Source of the DNA: Paenibacillus pectinilyticus
GTDB taxonomy: Bacteria; Bacillota; Bacilli; Paenibacillales; NBRC-103111
DNA length: 64,000 bases
Direction of reading: 5' to 3'
NCBI RefSeq assembly: GCF_001700435.1
Contig: NZ_LYPC01000025.1
Span: forward strand, 38,191-102,190
Shown: positions 51,515-60,769 of the stretch, one piece after another
Layout of the letters: each line of letters opens with the position of its first letter
Position numbering within the stretch: the first letter of the stretch is position 1
The notes under the pieces: model-generated
Told to the model about the DNA's origin: nothing
Database searches by the model: none
What the model saw: only the letters and a program-made list of their open reading frames with translations
Position numbers and translations under genes: made by a program

Positions 51515-52624
51515 ATGTATGGATTATATGCGATTGGGTTTATTGCTGCGTGCGTTATGGCGCTGTTGCTGACACCCCTGGTCAAAAAATTTGCCTTCTG
51601 GGTAGGAGCTGTTGATGCCCCGAACCATCGGAAGGTGCATACGCGAATTATGCCGCGATTAGGAGGATTAGCGATATTCCTTGCTTTCGTCGGAGCTTAT
51701 TTCGTCGTCTCTCCAGCACTTGATGCCGTGAACTCAGATGCTGCTTTTGGACTATTGCTCGGTGGCTTTGTGATTGTTGTCACAGGAGCGTTAGATGACC
51801 GTTTTCAACTTTCGCCCAAATGGAAGCTGTTAGGCCAGCTCATTGCTGCCTGTATCGTTGTTTCCTTTGGTCTCAAAATCGACCTTGTGAATATCCCTTT
51901 CGGGACAACCAATCTGCCTATCGGCTGGTTAAGTATCCCGATTACTATATTGTGGATTGTCGGCGTATCGAATGCGATTAACTTGATTGACGGTCTTGAT
52001 GGCTTGTCAGCAGGTGTGTCGGGTATTGCTACAACAACGATTCTTATTCTTGCCCTGATGATGGGGAACGTAACGGTTATTCTTCTTTGCGTGATTTTGC
52101 TAGGAAGTATCTCAGGCTTCATGTTCTTTAACTTTCATCCGGCCAAAATTTTCATGGGCGACTCCGGCGCCTTATTCCTGGGCTTCGCCCTTGCAACGCT
52201 CTCAATTCTCGGCTTTAAGCAAGCGGCCGTTGTTTCACTTTTAATCCCGATTATGATTCTGGGCGTGCCTCTATCCGATACGTTCTTCGCGATGCTGCGC
52301 CGCTATGTGAATAAACTGCCGATTTCGGCTCCGGACAAAAGTCACTTGCATCACTGCTTATTGCAAATGGGCTTCACTCATCGTACAAGCGTTCTGATCA
52401 TCTATGGAATTGCTGCTATGTTCGGCGGTAGTGCGGTTGTCTGTTCCGTCTTCATATCGCAGAATTCGATTTGGGGACTGATCATGATTATCGTTGCACT
52501 GTTCCTCGTCATGCTCGTAGGTGCTGAAGTGATTGGTATTATTAGTAAAAGCCGCAAACCCGTGCTTACTTTCCTCCAGAGACTGATTGGGAAGCAAGTG
52601 CAAAGTGATCGGGTAGGAAAATAG
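51515..52624 (+). CDS. tagO: Undecaprenyl-phosphate GlcNAc-1-phosphate transferase (TagO/WecA type)
   Basis: This 369-residue integral membrane enzyme has about ten helices. Motifs of the PNPT family: DAPNHRKVHTRIMPRLGG near residue 36, NLIDGLDGLSAGVSGIATT with the catalytic Asp pair, and FMGDSGALFLGFALATLSIL. It starts lipid-linked wall polymer synthesis by loading GlcNAc-1-phosphate on undecaprenyl phosphate. A TATAAT at 51452-51457 suggests its own promoter. It is followed by a strong terminator. Confidence 0.96.
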   Translation: MYGLYAIGFIAACVMALLLTPLVKKFAFWVGAVDAPNHRKVHTRIMPRLGGLAIFLAFVGAYFVVSPALDAVNSDAAFGLLLGGFVIVVTGALDDRFQLSPKWKLLGQLIAACIVVSFGLKIDLVNIPFGTTNLPIGWLSIPITILWIVGVSNAINLIDGLDGLSAGVSGIATTTILILALMMGNVTVILLCVILLGSISGFMFFNFHPAKIFMGDSGALFLGFALATLSILGFKQAAVVSLLIPIMILGVPLSDTFFAMLRRYVNKLPISAPDKSHLHHCLLQMGFTHRTSVLIIYGIAAMFGGSAVVCSVFISQNSIWGLIMIIVALFLVMLVGAEVIGIISKSRKPVLTFLQRLIGKQVQSDRVGK

Positions 52625-52653
52625 CTCTTTATCTCATCTCATATGACTTATCT

Positions 52654-52679
52654 AACCCAGCCCTTGTGGCTGGGTTTTT
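52654..52679 (+). terminator. Terminator after tagO
   Basis: AACCCAGCC and GGCTGGGTT form a perfect 9-bp stem around CTTGT, followed by Ts. Confidence 0.93.
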
Positions 52680-52900
52680 CTTGCTTTTCAAGGAAAAGCT
52701 TTCTAACTCTAAACATTTACCTGCAATCAACCGATAAGTAATGTACAGTAGTAACTTTTGGCGCTCAGCCACGTCTAATCATGTAGAATGATAGATGGAA
52801 ATAGGAGGGATTGTCGAAAGCTGGTAGGTACATAGGTTACAGAGGTAAGATCAACCCACTGATAATACAACATTTAGATAACATAAGGAGGAGCTTTTTC

Positions 52901-55900
52901 TTGAGAAATTTTAAAAAGAAATGGACGAGCCTAACCATCGTTCTAGCGATGGTGCTTAGCATGCTGCCGACCTTAGCGGCTAATGCCGCGGGGACCATTA
53001 CCGTTACGAATCTATACTCACCGGATCCGGGTGTAGCCATCAATGATAGTCTGATTGACCGGTTTACTTTGAATCCAATCAATGTTGATTTCCTAATCAA
53101 TGGGATTGCGGACGATCAAATCTCGAATATTTTCTATGAGATTTATAACGTGAACACATCCCAAACGACAACCAATGCTACGAACAAAGCAGTTAAGAGC
53201 ACAACTAATAGCAATGAAGCATCCTTTAAAAACGTTCAGCTGACGACGGGTCTTAATAAGATCACGATTAAGTATGGATCTGGCGGCAGTATTGCTTCAA
53301 GCCCTTCCTACGCTTATTACACACCCGTTACGAATATCACCAAACTCAAAATTAATGGAGATGACTTTGTAGACGGTGGTTTCTATCCGAAGCAAGCACC
53401 TTATTCAGGTGTTTCTATCACAGGAACTTCATCCAATGCAACAGAAGTAGAAGCTTCGTTGCAAGGTTCCACGTTCCAACCATCTGCCTTCATTAATGGT
53501 GATTTCACATTTATCACGAATACAAACAGAACGAACGAAGTGAATTTCCGTCCAGGAGATAACGTAGTCACGTTTGCAGCTAAGAATACGACTAACTTTT
53601 ATAAAGCAACTCGATCATTCGTCTATGATAATGGTCAGGCATTTGCTTATAACGCGAATGTTGGTCTAATTGGTCAACTGGATGCAAACGGTGGTGCTCA
53701 AATATATTCGAAATTAGTGGACAGCCCAAATTTGCAAGATGATACTATTGCAGATGTAAGTATCTCATCATCGTTCAAGATACCTTTAACCTCAATTGGT
53801 GTGTCTCAGTATGTGTACGCTGATGTATCCTCTACAGGTGTCGGAGCGGCTAATCTTCATTTTGATTTTACAAACACATTAAATAACCCGACGGTCACGA
53901 CTACAGGGAATTTAAATAGTTCAACACCAACTGTACCAACTGTACCAACTGCTTCAATTACCAAAAGTGCTTCTTCTACAAGTGCTTATAATATTTATGA
54001 TATTACTGGTTCCTTGCCTATTAACAAGGGTGCGACATATCAAGAGTTAGTATTCAAATTTACGGATACTAATGGAGGTGTGACATATTCAAAGTATAAT
54101 TATTCTTATGTGAACCCGAATCAGGCCTATGTCGATCACGTGGGACTTACTCGTAAAGCTTCAGCAGGTGGTGCTAGTTACGAAGCTATTATGAGTGAAT
54201 CGGGAACAACCCAACTCACTGACTTCCCTGCTTCTCTAAGAGTATATACGAATAGCGTTGCAAAGTACGTTAAAATTGAATTAAACGGAACGATCTACAA
54301 CACCGGTGCTGACCCAAATGATCCATCAGTTGTACTTTACCCTACAATTACAACCACAACAGGATCTGTATATGCGGATATAAACTTGCAAGGGATTGCA
54401 GATGGCCCTGTTACCATGAAAATTACACCGTATGATACAAATAGAGCCCCATACACAGCCGGGGTTAAGCAATATGACTTAATTGTCTCCGGTGCACCAT
54501 ACGTCATTGTCAATAATATTTTTAACGGAATCGTCGTGAATAACGCGGCTAAGTTGACATGTCCTAGCGTTTCAGGATCAGTCCCGTGTGTAACAGGTAG
54601 AGTAGTTAATCTACCTGCAGCAGAATACCCCAAAGTAGTCTATACACTTAATGATAAGCAACTATCTGTTGATGCTACTACTGAACAACCGACGGTGGCT
54701 AACAATGGTACATTTACACTTACAAAAGCTTTGATAAACAAGTTTGTCCAAAGTGACGGTAAAACAGATGGCAAATACACATTGAAAATCGCTTTAAATA
54801 TAGGTGGACAATTAATCACGTCATCGAGCGTCGACATTTTTATACTTTCCGACGATGTCCCAGTGGTAAATAACTTGAAACCAGTTGAGACTGATCCTTT
54901 AAATCCTGAATTTATCGCGGGCTCATTGCCAGATACCTTTGTAACAAGAGCGCCATCCGTTCAATTTAGAGGTCAAGTTCTGAACTCTATCGTAAATCCA
55001 GGAACAGGACTGCCTGGGACGACGCTATACTTACGCAAGGCAGCATCTACATCGGTTACAGGTACGCAAATTGTTGGATTGAACTCGACGCAGTATGTTA
55101 AGCCTGTACAAGACTTCGACTCCGTCGTCTATAACATGACGGAATACGGTGACTATGTATTTGAACTAGTTGCAGCTAATGGTACTTCTGGTTCCACAGC
55201 GAACAAACTAATCACGATAACAAGAGAGCCGGTTCCTTATGATTTCATCGCACCAAAACGAAATCAAATTATTAAGAACAGCAAAGGCGTCGATCAGGCG
55301 AATATCAATCAGAACTTCTACATGCTAGAAATCTTAGCAGATAAAGCAGATTCCGTGACGATTGGTAAAGATCAAGCGATTCTTGACAAAGCAACAGGGC
55401 ATTTCTTCTATGAAGTAAGAAATCTCAAAGTAGGTGCTAACGAAATTAAGTTCGTAGTTACCCGCGGTACCGGTAAAACGAACGGCAGTATCGTCTTGTT
55501 CAATACGGATACAGGTATTGAAGGTGCGTCGTACAAAGCTCCTTTAGCGAGTAACATGAAAATTTTTAATGGCGATATTGATTTGAAATTCCCGAAAGAT
55601 ACAAAGTTGATGCGTAATGATCGGACTAATGCGACACAATACATTACTACAGATCGTCAGATTTTGTTTGGTATCGCGAATAACGATGATGGACGTATCG
55701 ACAAGCTCAATGAGAGTACAGGCTGGAAACAACTATTAATCGAGCCTACAGGCCATTTTAGGCCTGCTAGCAAGCGTTTCTGGGTAGATGCAGGGATTAT
55801 CCCTGTAAATGCGAATTCAACGAATTCAAGCTTGCAACAAGCTTTCCTAGGCGGAGGTATTCTGCCGAATACGACCGATCCGAAATTAACACCATTTTAT

Positions 55901-56818
55901 AACCGTAACTATAACGATCTTGTTATGCCTACGGAACGCGGTACCCTGACGCTCAAATATGATTCTAATATTCGAGACGATGCGTGGAAGTACTTGACTG
56001 TTTACCAATATGGTTACTTTAACAATGCAACAGGGCAAGGGCCTGCTACGCCTTCATGGAGAAATATTGGCGGTGTCGTTGATCCGAAATCCAACACCAT
56101 TACCGTTCCAGTTAGTTCATTCGGCTATTTCCAGGTCATGTACATGGATGATAGCTATAATGATGTGACGAACCACCCTTGGGCGAGAAATGATTTAGAC
56201 ACGCTCTATTCCAAAGGTATCATGAATAGCAAATCACCTGGTCAGTTCATGCCGAACGATGCGATCAATCGCGGTGAGTTTGTTACGATGCTTGTGAAGA
56301 TTTTTGATATTCCTTTAGAGAACCTAGATACACAGCAAACAGGAGTTGGCTATAACAACAGTACCTTTGTCGATGTACAGAGGGGCTACAACTTGGCTGG
56401 AAGCAATAGTAATACACAGTTCGAGCAATACAACTTCCTTTACATTGAAGCTGCTGCAAGAGCTGGTATCGTCAGAGGGAACGCGAACGGCATGTTCTTG
56501 CCGAATAACGCGATCACGCGTCAAGATGCCGCGGTGATGATTGCACGTGCCGCAGAGTCCAAGCTAAGCGGTGACGAGGCCAAATCACTAGCGAATCTAC
56601 AAAAGCTTTTCACAGATGCTAATAGTATCGACTACTATGCTCTTACATCCATTGACGCAATCAGCAAGCTAGGTTTAATAGAAGGAAAAGAAAATGTCCT
56701 TCTACAAGGCCAGAAGAAGACGACCTTGCGTTTTGATCCGCTTGAGAACTTTACCCGTGCAGAAGCTGCTGTAGTGGCTATGCGCGTATTGAAACAACAG
56801 AAGAAGGTTCCTAAATAA
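52901..56818 (+). CDS. S-layer-like surface protein with C-terminal SLH repeats
   Basis: This protein of about 1305 residues has a signal peptide (basic RNFKKKW, hydrophobic core, ANA-AG cleavage near residue 30). About 1080 residues of Thr/Asn/Val-rich beta domains follow, resembling stacked Ig-like folds. Three SLH repeats end the protein from about residue 1115; their motifs read INRGEFVTM, ITRQDAAVM and FTRAEAAVV. The only cysteines I notice lie in the TCPSVSGSVPCVTG segment. The start is TTG at 52901, seven bases after AAGGAGGAG. The frame stays open upstream to a TTG at 52811 that has its own AGGAGGG, only 1-2 bases away. It should bind CsaB-pyruvylated polymer. Confidence 0.9.
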   Translation: MRNFKKKWTSLTIVLAMVLSMLPTLAANAAGTITVTNLYSPDPGVAINDSLIDRFTLNPINVDFLINGIADDQISNIFYEIYNVNTSQTTTNATNKAVKSTTNSNEASFKNVQLTTGLNKITIKYGSGGSIASSPSYAYYTPVTNITKLKINGDDFVDGGFYPKQAPYSGVSITGTSSNATEVEASLQGSTFQPSAFINGDFTFITNTNRTNEVNFRPGDNVVTFAAKNTTNFYKATRSFVYDNGQAFAYNANVGLIGQLDANGGAQIYSKLVDSPNLQDDTIADVSISSSFKIPLTSIGVSQYVYADVSSTGVGAANLHFDFTNTLNNPTVTTTGNLNSSTPTVPTVPTASITKSASSTSAYNIYDITGSLPINKGATYQELVFKFTDTNGGVTYSKYNYSYVNPNQAYVDHVGLTRKASAGGASYEAIMSESGTTQLTDFPASLRVYTNSVAKYVKIELNGTIYNTGADPNDPSVVLYPTITTTTGSVYADINLQGIADGPVTMKITPYDTNRAPYTAGVKQYDLIVSGAPYVIVNNIFNGIVVNNAAKLTCPSVSGSVPCVTGRVVNLPAAEYPKVVYTLNDKQLSVDATTEQPTVANNGTFTLTKALINKFVQSDGKTDGKYTLKIALNIGGQLITSSSVDIFILSDDVPVVNNLKPVETDPLNPEFIAGSLPDTFVTRAPSVQFRGQVLNSIVNPGTGLPGTTLYLRKAASTSVTGTQIVGLNSTQYVKPVQDFDSVVYNMTEYGDYVFELVAANGTSGSTANKLITITREPVPYDFIAPKRNQIIKNSKGVDQANINQNFYMLEILADKADSVTIGKDQAILDKATGHFFYEVRNLKVGANEIKFVVTRGTGKTNGSIVLFNTDTGIEGASYKAPLASNMKIFNGDIDLKFPKDTKLMRNDRTNATQYITTDRQILFGIANNDDGRIDKLNESTGWKQLLIEPTGHFRPASKRFWVDAGIIPVNANSTNSSLQQAFLGGGILPNTTDPKLTPFYNRNYNDLVMPTERGTLTLKYDSNIRDDAWKYLTVYQYGYFNNATGQGPATPSWRNIGGVVDPKSNTITVPVSSFGYFQVMYMDDSYNDVTNHPWARNDLDTLYSKGIMNSKSPGQFMPNDAINRGEFVTMLVKIFDIPLENLDTQQTGVGYNNSTFVDVQRGYNLAGSNSNTQFEQYNFLYIEAAARAGIVRGNANGMFLPNNAITRQDAAVMIARAAESKLSGDEAKSLANLQKLFTDANSIDYYALTSIDAISKLGLIEGKENVLLQGQKKTTLRFDPLENFTRAEAAVVAMRVLKQQKKVPK

Positions 56819-56835
56819 CGCTAGAATCGCCAAAG

Positions 56836-56872
56836 AGACTGCATTCCGAGAGAAATCGGATGCAGTCTTTTG
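56836..56872 (+). terminator. Terminator after the first S-layer-like gene
   Basis: GACTGCATtCCGA and TCGGATGCAGTC pair with one bulged T around GAGAAA, followed by TTTT. Confidence 0.9.
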
Positions 56873-57036
56873 TGCTTTCTAAATGTGTCTTTTAATTGTC
56901 TTTCAGGAAACATTCAGGTAATTTTTAGTTTATATTAAGCTTCTATTCTTATTTCCTTTACAAATAGGCATTAATCTTTAACTTGTGGGTATAGAAGGTT
57001 GAGGTGACTCCATTCAGGCGAAAAGAGAAGCTCTTC

Positions 57037-57081
57037 TGGAAAATACTTTACAATGAAATGTAGTATAGAGTGTCGTATACT
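57037..57081 (+). promoter_or_regulatory. Promoter block of the first tandem S-layer gene
   Basis: TGGAAAATACTT (57037-57048), CAATGAAA (57051-57058) and TATACT (57076-57081) occur in the same order and with identical spacing upstream of the second tandem S-layer gene. ATGAAA (57053-57058) and TATACT form a 17-base-spaced sigma-A promoter. The TGGAAAATACTT part upstream is a candidate activator or UP-like element. Confidence 0.7.
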
Positions 57082-57235
57082 AAGTTTGTAGCCGAGGTGA
57101 TAGACGCGAAGCTACACGGAAAGCTATCAAGTGTGCTTCAAGAGATTCACAGAGTCACATGATTCACATGTCGCAACGTTGGTTATAAGTTTTTATAACA
57201 AAAAAACTTTAAAATATTAGGAGGAAACACATTTT
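57082..57235 (+). other. Long 5' leader of the S-layer gene
   Basis: About 150 bases between the promoter and the start codon contain no supported ORF. The last 60 bases are very A/T-rich up to AGGAGG (57219-57224). The preceding stretch from 56873 to 57036 shows nothing else that I can support. Confidence 0.5.
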
Positions 57236-60200
57236 ATGAAAAAGACTTTTAAAGTACTTGCAACTGCAACTCTAGCATTCTCAATGTTCGCATCAGTAGC
57301 AATGGCTGATACAACTACTACAACAACAACAACGGATGCAACTACTACCGCGACAACTACAGCGGCTGTAAAAACTTCCAAAGACTTCACAGACCTTGCT
57401 GGTCTAGATGCAACAATGGCAGCTAAAGTTGATGCTTTGCTTGCTAAAGGTTACATGGAAGGTAAAACAGATACAACTTTTGATATCACAGGAAACATGA
57501 CTCGCGCTGAAGCAGCTAAACTTGTTGCTAAAGTACTTGGTTTGACAGTTGGAACTGAAACAACTTCCACTTTCGCAGATGTAGACGGTACTGACGCTTC
57601 CATCGCTTGGTCCATTCCTTTCATCGAAGCAGCTAAAAAAGCTGGTATCATCGATGGTATCACTGATACAACTTTCGCTCCTAAAGACAACGTAACAATC
57701 GGTCAATTGGCTACAATGTTCGTTAAAGGTCTTGGTAAAGCGGCTGACGTTAAAACAACATCCCCTTGGTACCAAGGTTACATGGATGTAGCAAAAGCAA
57801 ACGGTGTTGATCTTGGAACTGACGGTTCCGTAGCAGCAACCCGTGCTGACCTAGTAAGTGGTTCATACGCGGCTGACGTTGCTTTCAACGCTAGCAAAGC
57901 AGTAACACTTTCCGGTGTTAAAGCATCCGGTGCTAAAAAATTAGAAGTTACTTTTAACCGTGCAGTTGATACAACTAAAGCAGTTTTCGCAGTAGCTCGC
58001 GGTACTAACGCTGTTACAACTTCCGATATCACTTGGAACACTGACAAAACAGTAGCAACAATCAACACTTCCGCTAAATTGTTCGCAGGTGACTACACAG
58101 TATCCGTAACTGGTCTTTCTGATAAAGCATTGACTAGCACAACAACTGCAACTGACGAAAAAGCAACTAAAATTACAATCGGTTCTGATAAAGCAGCTTT
58201 GGTTGATGCAACAAACATGAGCGTTAAAGTGTCCTACAAAGTATTGAACCAATACGGCGAAGACATCACAAGCATCACTGATCTTCAAACATCATCCAGT
58301 GGCGGTAGAGTTGATCTAGGTAGCAGCACGGCTACAATTACATCAACTACTACAGCATTCACACTAGGTCAAACGGTAGTATTAACACTAGTACAACCGG
58401 ATGCAGGAATCAGCGCAACAGCATCTTTAACAGTATCCCCTACAGCACAAGTTGCTAATGTATCTGTAACTAAATTGTATAACGCAGCTGGAAGTACGTT
58501 GTCTGCTGATTCGGACTTCAGCTCCTACGAGCTAGTAGTAAATGCAGTTGACCAATACGGCAACGCAGTGACAGATCCTAGACTTTTAGAGGGCCAAGTG
58601 CTTGTGTCCGTATCAAACACACTAGTTGCTAGTGTTGATGGATTGAGCAACAATAAAACAACAGCTTGGACTACAGATACAATTGATGGTGCTAACGTAC
58701 CAGTTCTTAAACTTGTTGCAGGTACAAACGTAACTCCATCAGCTGGCACTTCAGTAGTAACATTCATTTCATCTTCAACAGGTGCATCAACATCCTTTAC
58801 AGTTAATGTTGCTGATGGCGTTATTGCTGATAGCATCAATTTTGGAAGCATTGATAATGTTGTAGCTGCAAATGATGGTACGCTAAACATCCCAGTAACT
58901 ATTACTGACAAAAACGGAAATGAAATCACAGATCTAAATGTTCTAAACAATGCTACAAAAGGTGTTAAAATTGGAAACAGTGCAACTGGCTTTACAAAAG
59001 TAGACGGTAAAGTTGTTTACCAATACACTGTACCAACAACAGCACAAACAGTTGTGTTAACTGCGATCACTGCAAACAACAAAGTAGCTTCCAAAACAAT
59101 CACAGTTAAAGATGCTGCTGTACCGACAGTAATCACTGGATTTACATCCGATGTTAACACAAATATCTTAAATAAAATTGATACAACACCAGGCAAACAA
59201 ACTATTCAACCGTCCTACCTAGTGGTACAAGATCAATATGGTCGTACAATGGATTCTAACACATTCGTAGGTACATTAGGTGCGACTCCTAGTGGTTTGC
59301 AACCGACTCCTTACCATGTAGTAGTTACTGAAGGTAACACTGCAACTACATCACCAATTGCATTAGAAGGAGCTTCACCTACTGGAGTAGTTACTCTAAC
59401 AAGCGCGACAGGAACAGTTGCTGATGCGGTTTACAAAGGAACTGAGTCCTTGACAGTTTCTCTTGAGAAATACGATACAACTGCGATGGCGTTTAAACCA
59501 GTTAATGGTAGTGATTTTACAACTACATTGCGCTCAGTAGATAAGAGTGAGCTTTCGTCTTACACTGTAGATGATATTGCAGATGTATATGCACCAACAA
59601 GTGCAATTTCCGCTTACCAAAAAGCGATCACTGTATCTGGTGTTACAGCTGATGGCAAGAAAGTTGCTATCCCTGCTGGTATGTATACAGCATCTGTGAG
59701 TGCTGGTAGTATCACTGGTGGAACATTCAAAGCAGTATCTGCTACACCTGTGGTTAATCCTGGAGATATCGACTTCACAAATGTAGGTGCACCGACTTCT
59801 ACTTCTAAAGCAATAACATTAACAGTAACGGTTAACGATACTGGTGATGTAATCACAAAAACATTCAACGCAGTTACAGCTGCTCCTTCGGTTAAAACTC
59901 TAAAAGTGTTGAATGCTAATGGTACTGCAGTAACTAATCTTGAGCTAAGCAGAAATACAATTGGTGGTACGTTTAACCTTGGTACAATCGCAGCTCAACT
60001 TGATGCTTTGGATCAATACGGTGTTGAGTACAAATTAGGTACTGGTATTGATGCTAACGGTCTAATTACTTTTGCTGATCACACAACGACTACACCTAGC
60101 ATGACAATCTCCAAACTTGTTGATGGTAACACTTCAAACACAGATGTTCCTTCAATCGTAAATAACGGAACAAGCACTGCAGCGATCAATAACGTTAACG

Positions 60201-60262
60201 TTGGCGATACATTCACAGTAACAGTTGGAACAACAACTGTACTAGTATCCATCGTGCAATAA
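57236..60262 (+). CDS. S-layer protein with N-terminal SLH repeats (tandem copy 1)
   Basis: This 1008-residue protein has a signal peptide ending AMA-D near residue 24 and a Thr-rich linker. Three SLH repeats follow (about residues 45-220) with motifs MTRAEAAKLV, VTIGQLATMF (lacking the TRAE signature) and ATRADLVSGS. The rest consists of big Ig-like beta domains starting from VTLSGVKASGAKKLEVTFNR. It has no cysteine that I can see. Codon use is extreme and uniform (ACA, GCT, GTA, AAA), as in very highly expressed genes. It is followed by a paralogue of the same design. Main candidate, with that paralogue, for the structural S-layer lattice protein. Confidence 0.93.
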   Translation: MKKTFKVLATATLAFSMFASVAMADTTTTTTTTDATTTATTTAAVKTSKDFTDLAGLDATMAAKVDALLAKGYMEGKTDTTFDITGNMTRAEAAKLVAKVLGLTVGTETTSTFADVDGTDASIAWSIPFIEAAKKAGIIDGITDTTFAPKDNVTIGQLATMFVKGLGKAADVKTTSPWYQGYMDVAKANGVDLGTDGSVAATRADLVSGSYAADVAFNASKAVTLSGVKASGAKKLEVTFNRAVDTTKAVFAVARGTNAVTTSDITWNTDKTVATINTSAKLFAGDYTVSVTGLSDKALTSTTTATDEKATKITIGSDKAALVDATNMSVKVSYKVLNQYGEDITSITDLQTSSSGGRVDLGSSTATITSTTTAFTLGQTVVLTLVQPDAGISATASLTVSPTAQVANVSVTKLYNAAGSTLSADSDFSSYELVVNAVDQYGNAVTDPRLLEGQVLVSVSNTLVASVDGLSNNKTTAWTTDTIDGANVPVLKLVAGTNVTPSAGTSVVTFISSSTGASTSFTVNVADGVIADSINFGSIDNVVAANDGTLNIPVTITDKNGNEITDLNVLNNATKGVKIGNSATGFTKVDGKVVYQYTVPTTAQTVVLTAITANNKVASKTITVKDAAVPTVITGFTSDVNTNILNKIDTTPGKQTIQPSYLVVQDQYGRTMDSNTFVGTLGATPSGLQPTPYHVVVTEGNTATTSPIALEGASPTGVVTLTSATGTVADAVYKGTESLTVSLEKYDTTAMAFKPVNGSDFTTTLRSVDKSELSSYTVDDIADVYAPTSAISAYQKAITVSGVTADGKKVAIPAGMYTASVSAGSITGGTFKAVSATPVVNPGDIDFTNVGAPTSTSKAITLTVTVNDTGDVITKTFNAVTAAPSVKTLKVLNANGTAVTNLELSRNTIGGTFNLGTIAAQLDALDQYGVEYKLGTGIDANGLITFADHTTTTPSMTISKLVDGNTSNTDVPSIVNNGTSTAAINNVNVGDTFTVTVGTTTVLVSIVQ

Positions 60263-60284
60263 TGAGTAATCATTGATTACAAAA

Positions 60285-60311
60285 AGAAGACCCTTCGGGG
60301 TCTTTTTTTTG
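60285..60311 (+). terminator. Terminator after S-layer copy 1
   Basis: AGAAGACCC and GGGTCTTTTT pair around a TTCG tetraloop, with eight Ts. Confidence 0.93.
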
Positions 60312-60336
60312 TGCATAAAAAAGTAAATTAGAGTCA

Positions 60337-60381
60337 TGGAAAATACTTGGCAATGAAAAAGTGCGAATTCTCACGTATACT
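60337..60381 (+). promoter_or_regulatory. Promoter block of the second tandem S-layer gene
   Basis: TGGAAAATACTT (60337-60348), CAATGAAA (60351-60358) and TATACT (60376-60381) repeat the block at 57037 with the same internal distances, while the bases between have diverged. Confidence 0.7.
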
Positions 60382-60769
60382 GACCCTATAGACGAAAAGA
60401 TAGATGTTTGGATATAAAGTTTTCGAATTATTTTTTTAGGATTCGCAACTTTTATATTTTATATGCGTTTAATACTTTGAAACACCCAATAAATTTAATA
60501 TTGCAGATCAGACGGAATCGTTCATACAAAATTCTTCTTTACGACTCAGAATGATCAATGTATAATGTAAATTGGTCTAGGTTCCTATTTTTTCACAAAA
60601 ATTTTACTAGTTTCAAATGTGGCCACCAGGGCTACAAGCGAACTTAGTTATATTATGCTCTAACTCTGGGAAGGGGGTGAACAAGACAATGAGTGAATCG
60701 AGCTCAAATATGGTAAGATCTAACTTAAAAAATAAAACTCACGATATTCAAGGAGGAGAAAAAAAGGTT
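60382..60769 (+). other. Very long 5' leader of the second tandem S-layer gene
   Basis: Nearly 390 bases separate the first promoter from the signal-peptide ATG. The leader contains a second promoter candidate (60538-60566). A ribosome binding site AAGGGGGTG followed by an ATG at 60689, in frame with the main gene, lies near its end. The rest is A/T-rich with no other supported ORF. Confidence 0.6.
60538..60566 (+). promoter_or_regulatory. Second promoter candidate in the S-layer leader
   Basis: TTTACG (60538-60543) and a perfect TATAAT (60561-60566) are 17 bases apart. It lies 123 bases before the first of the two in-frame starts. Confidence 0.6.
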
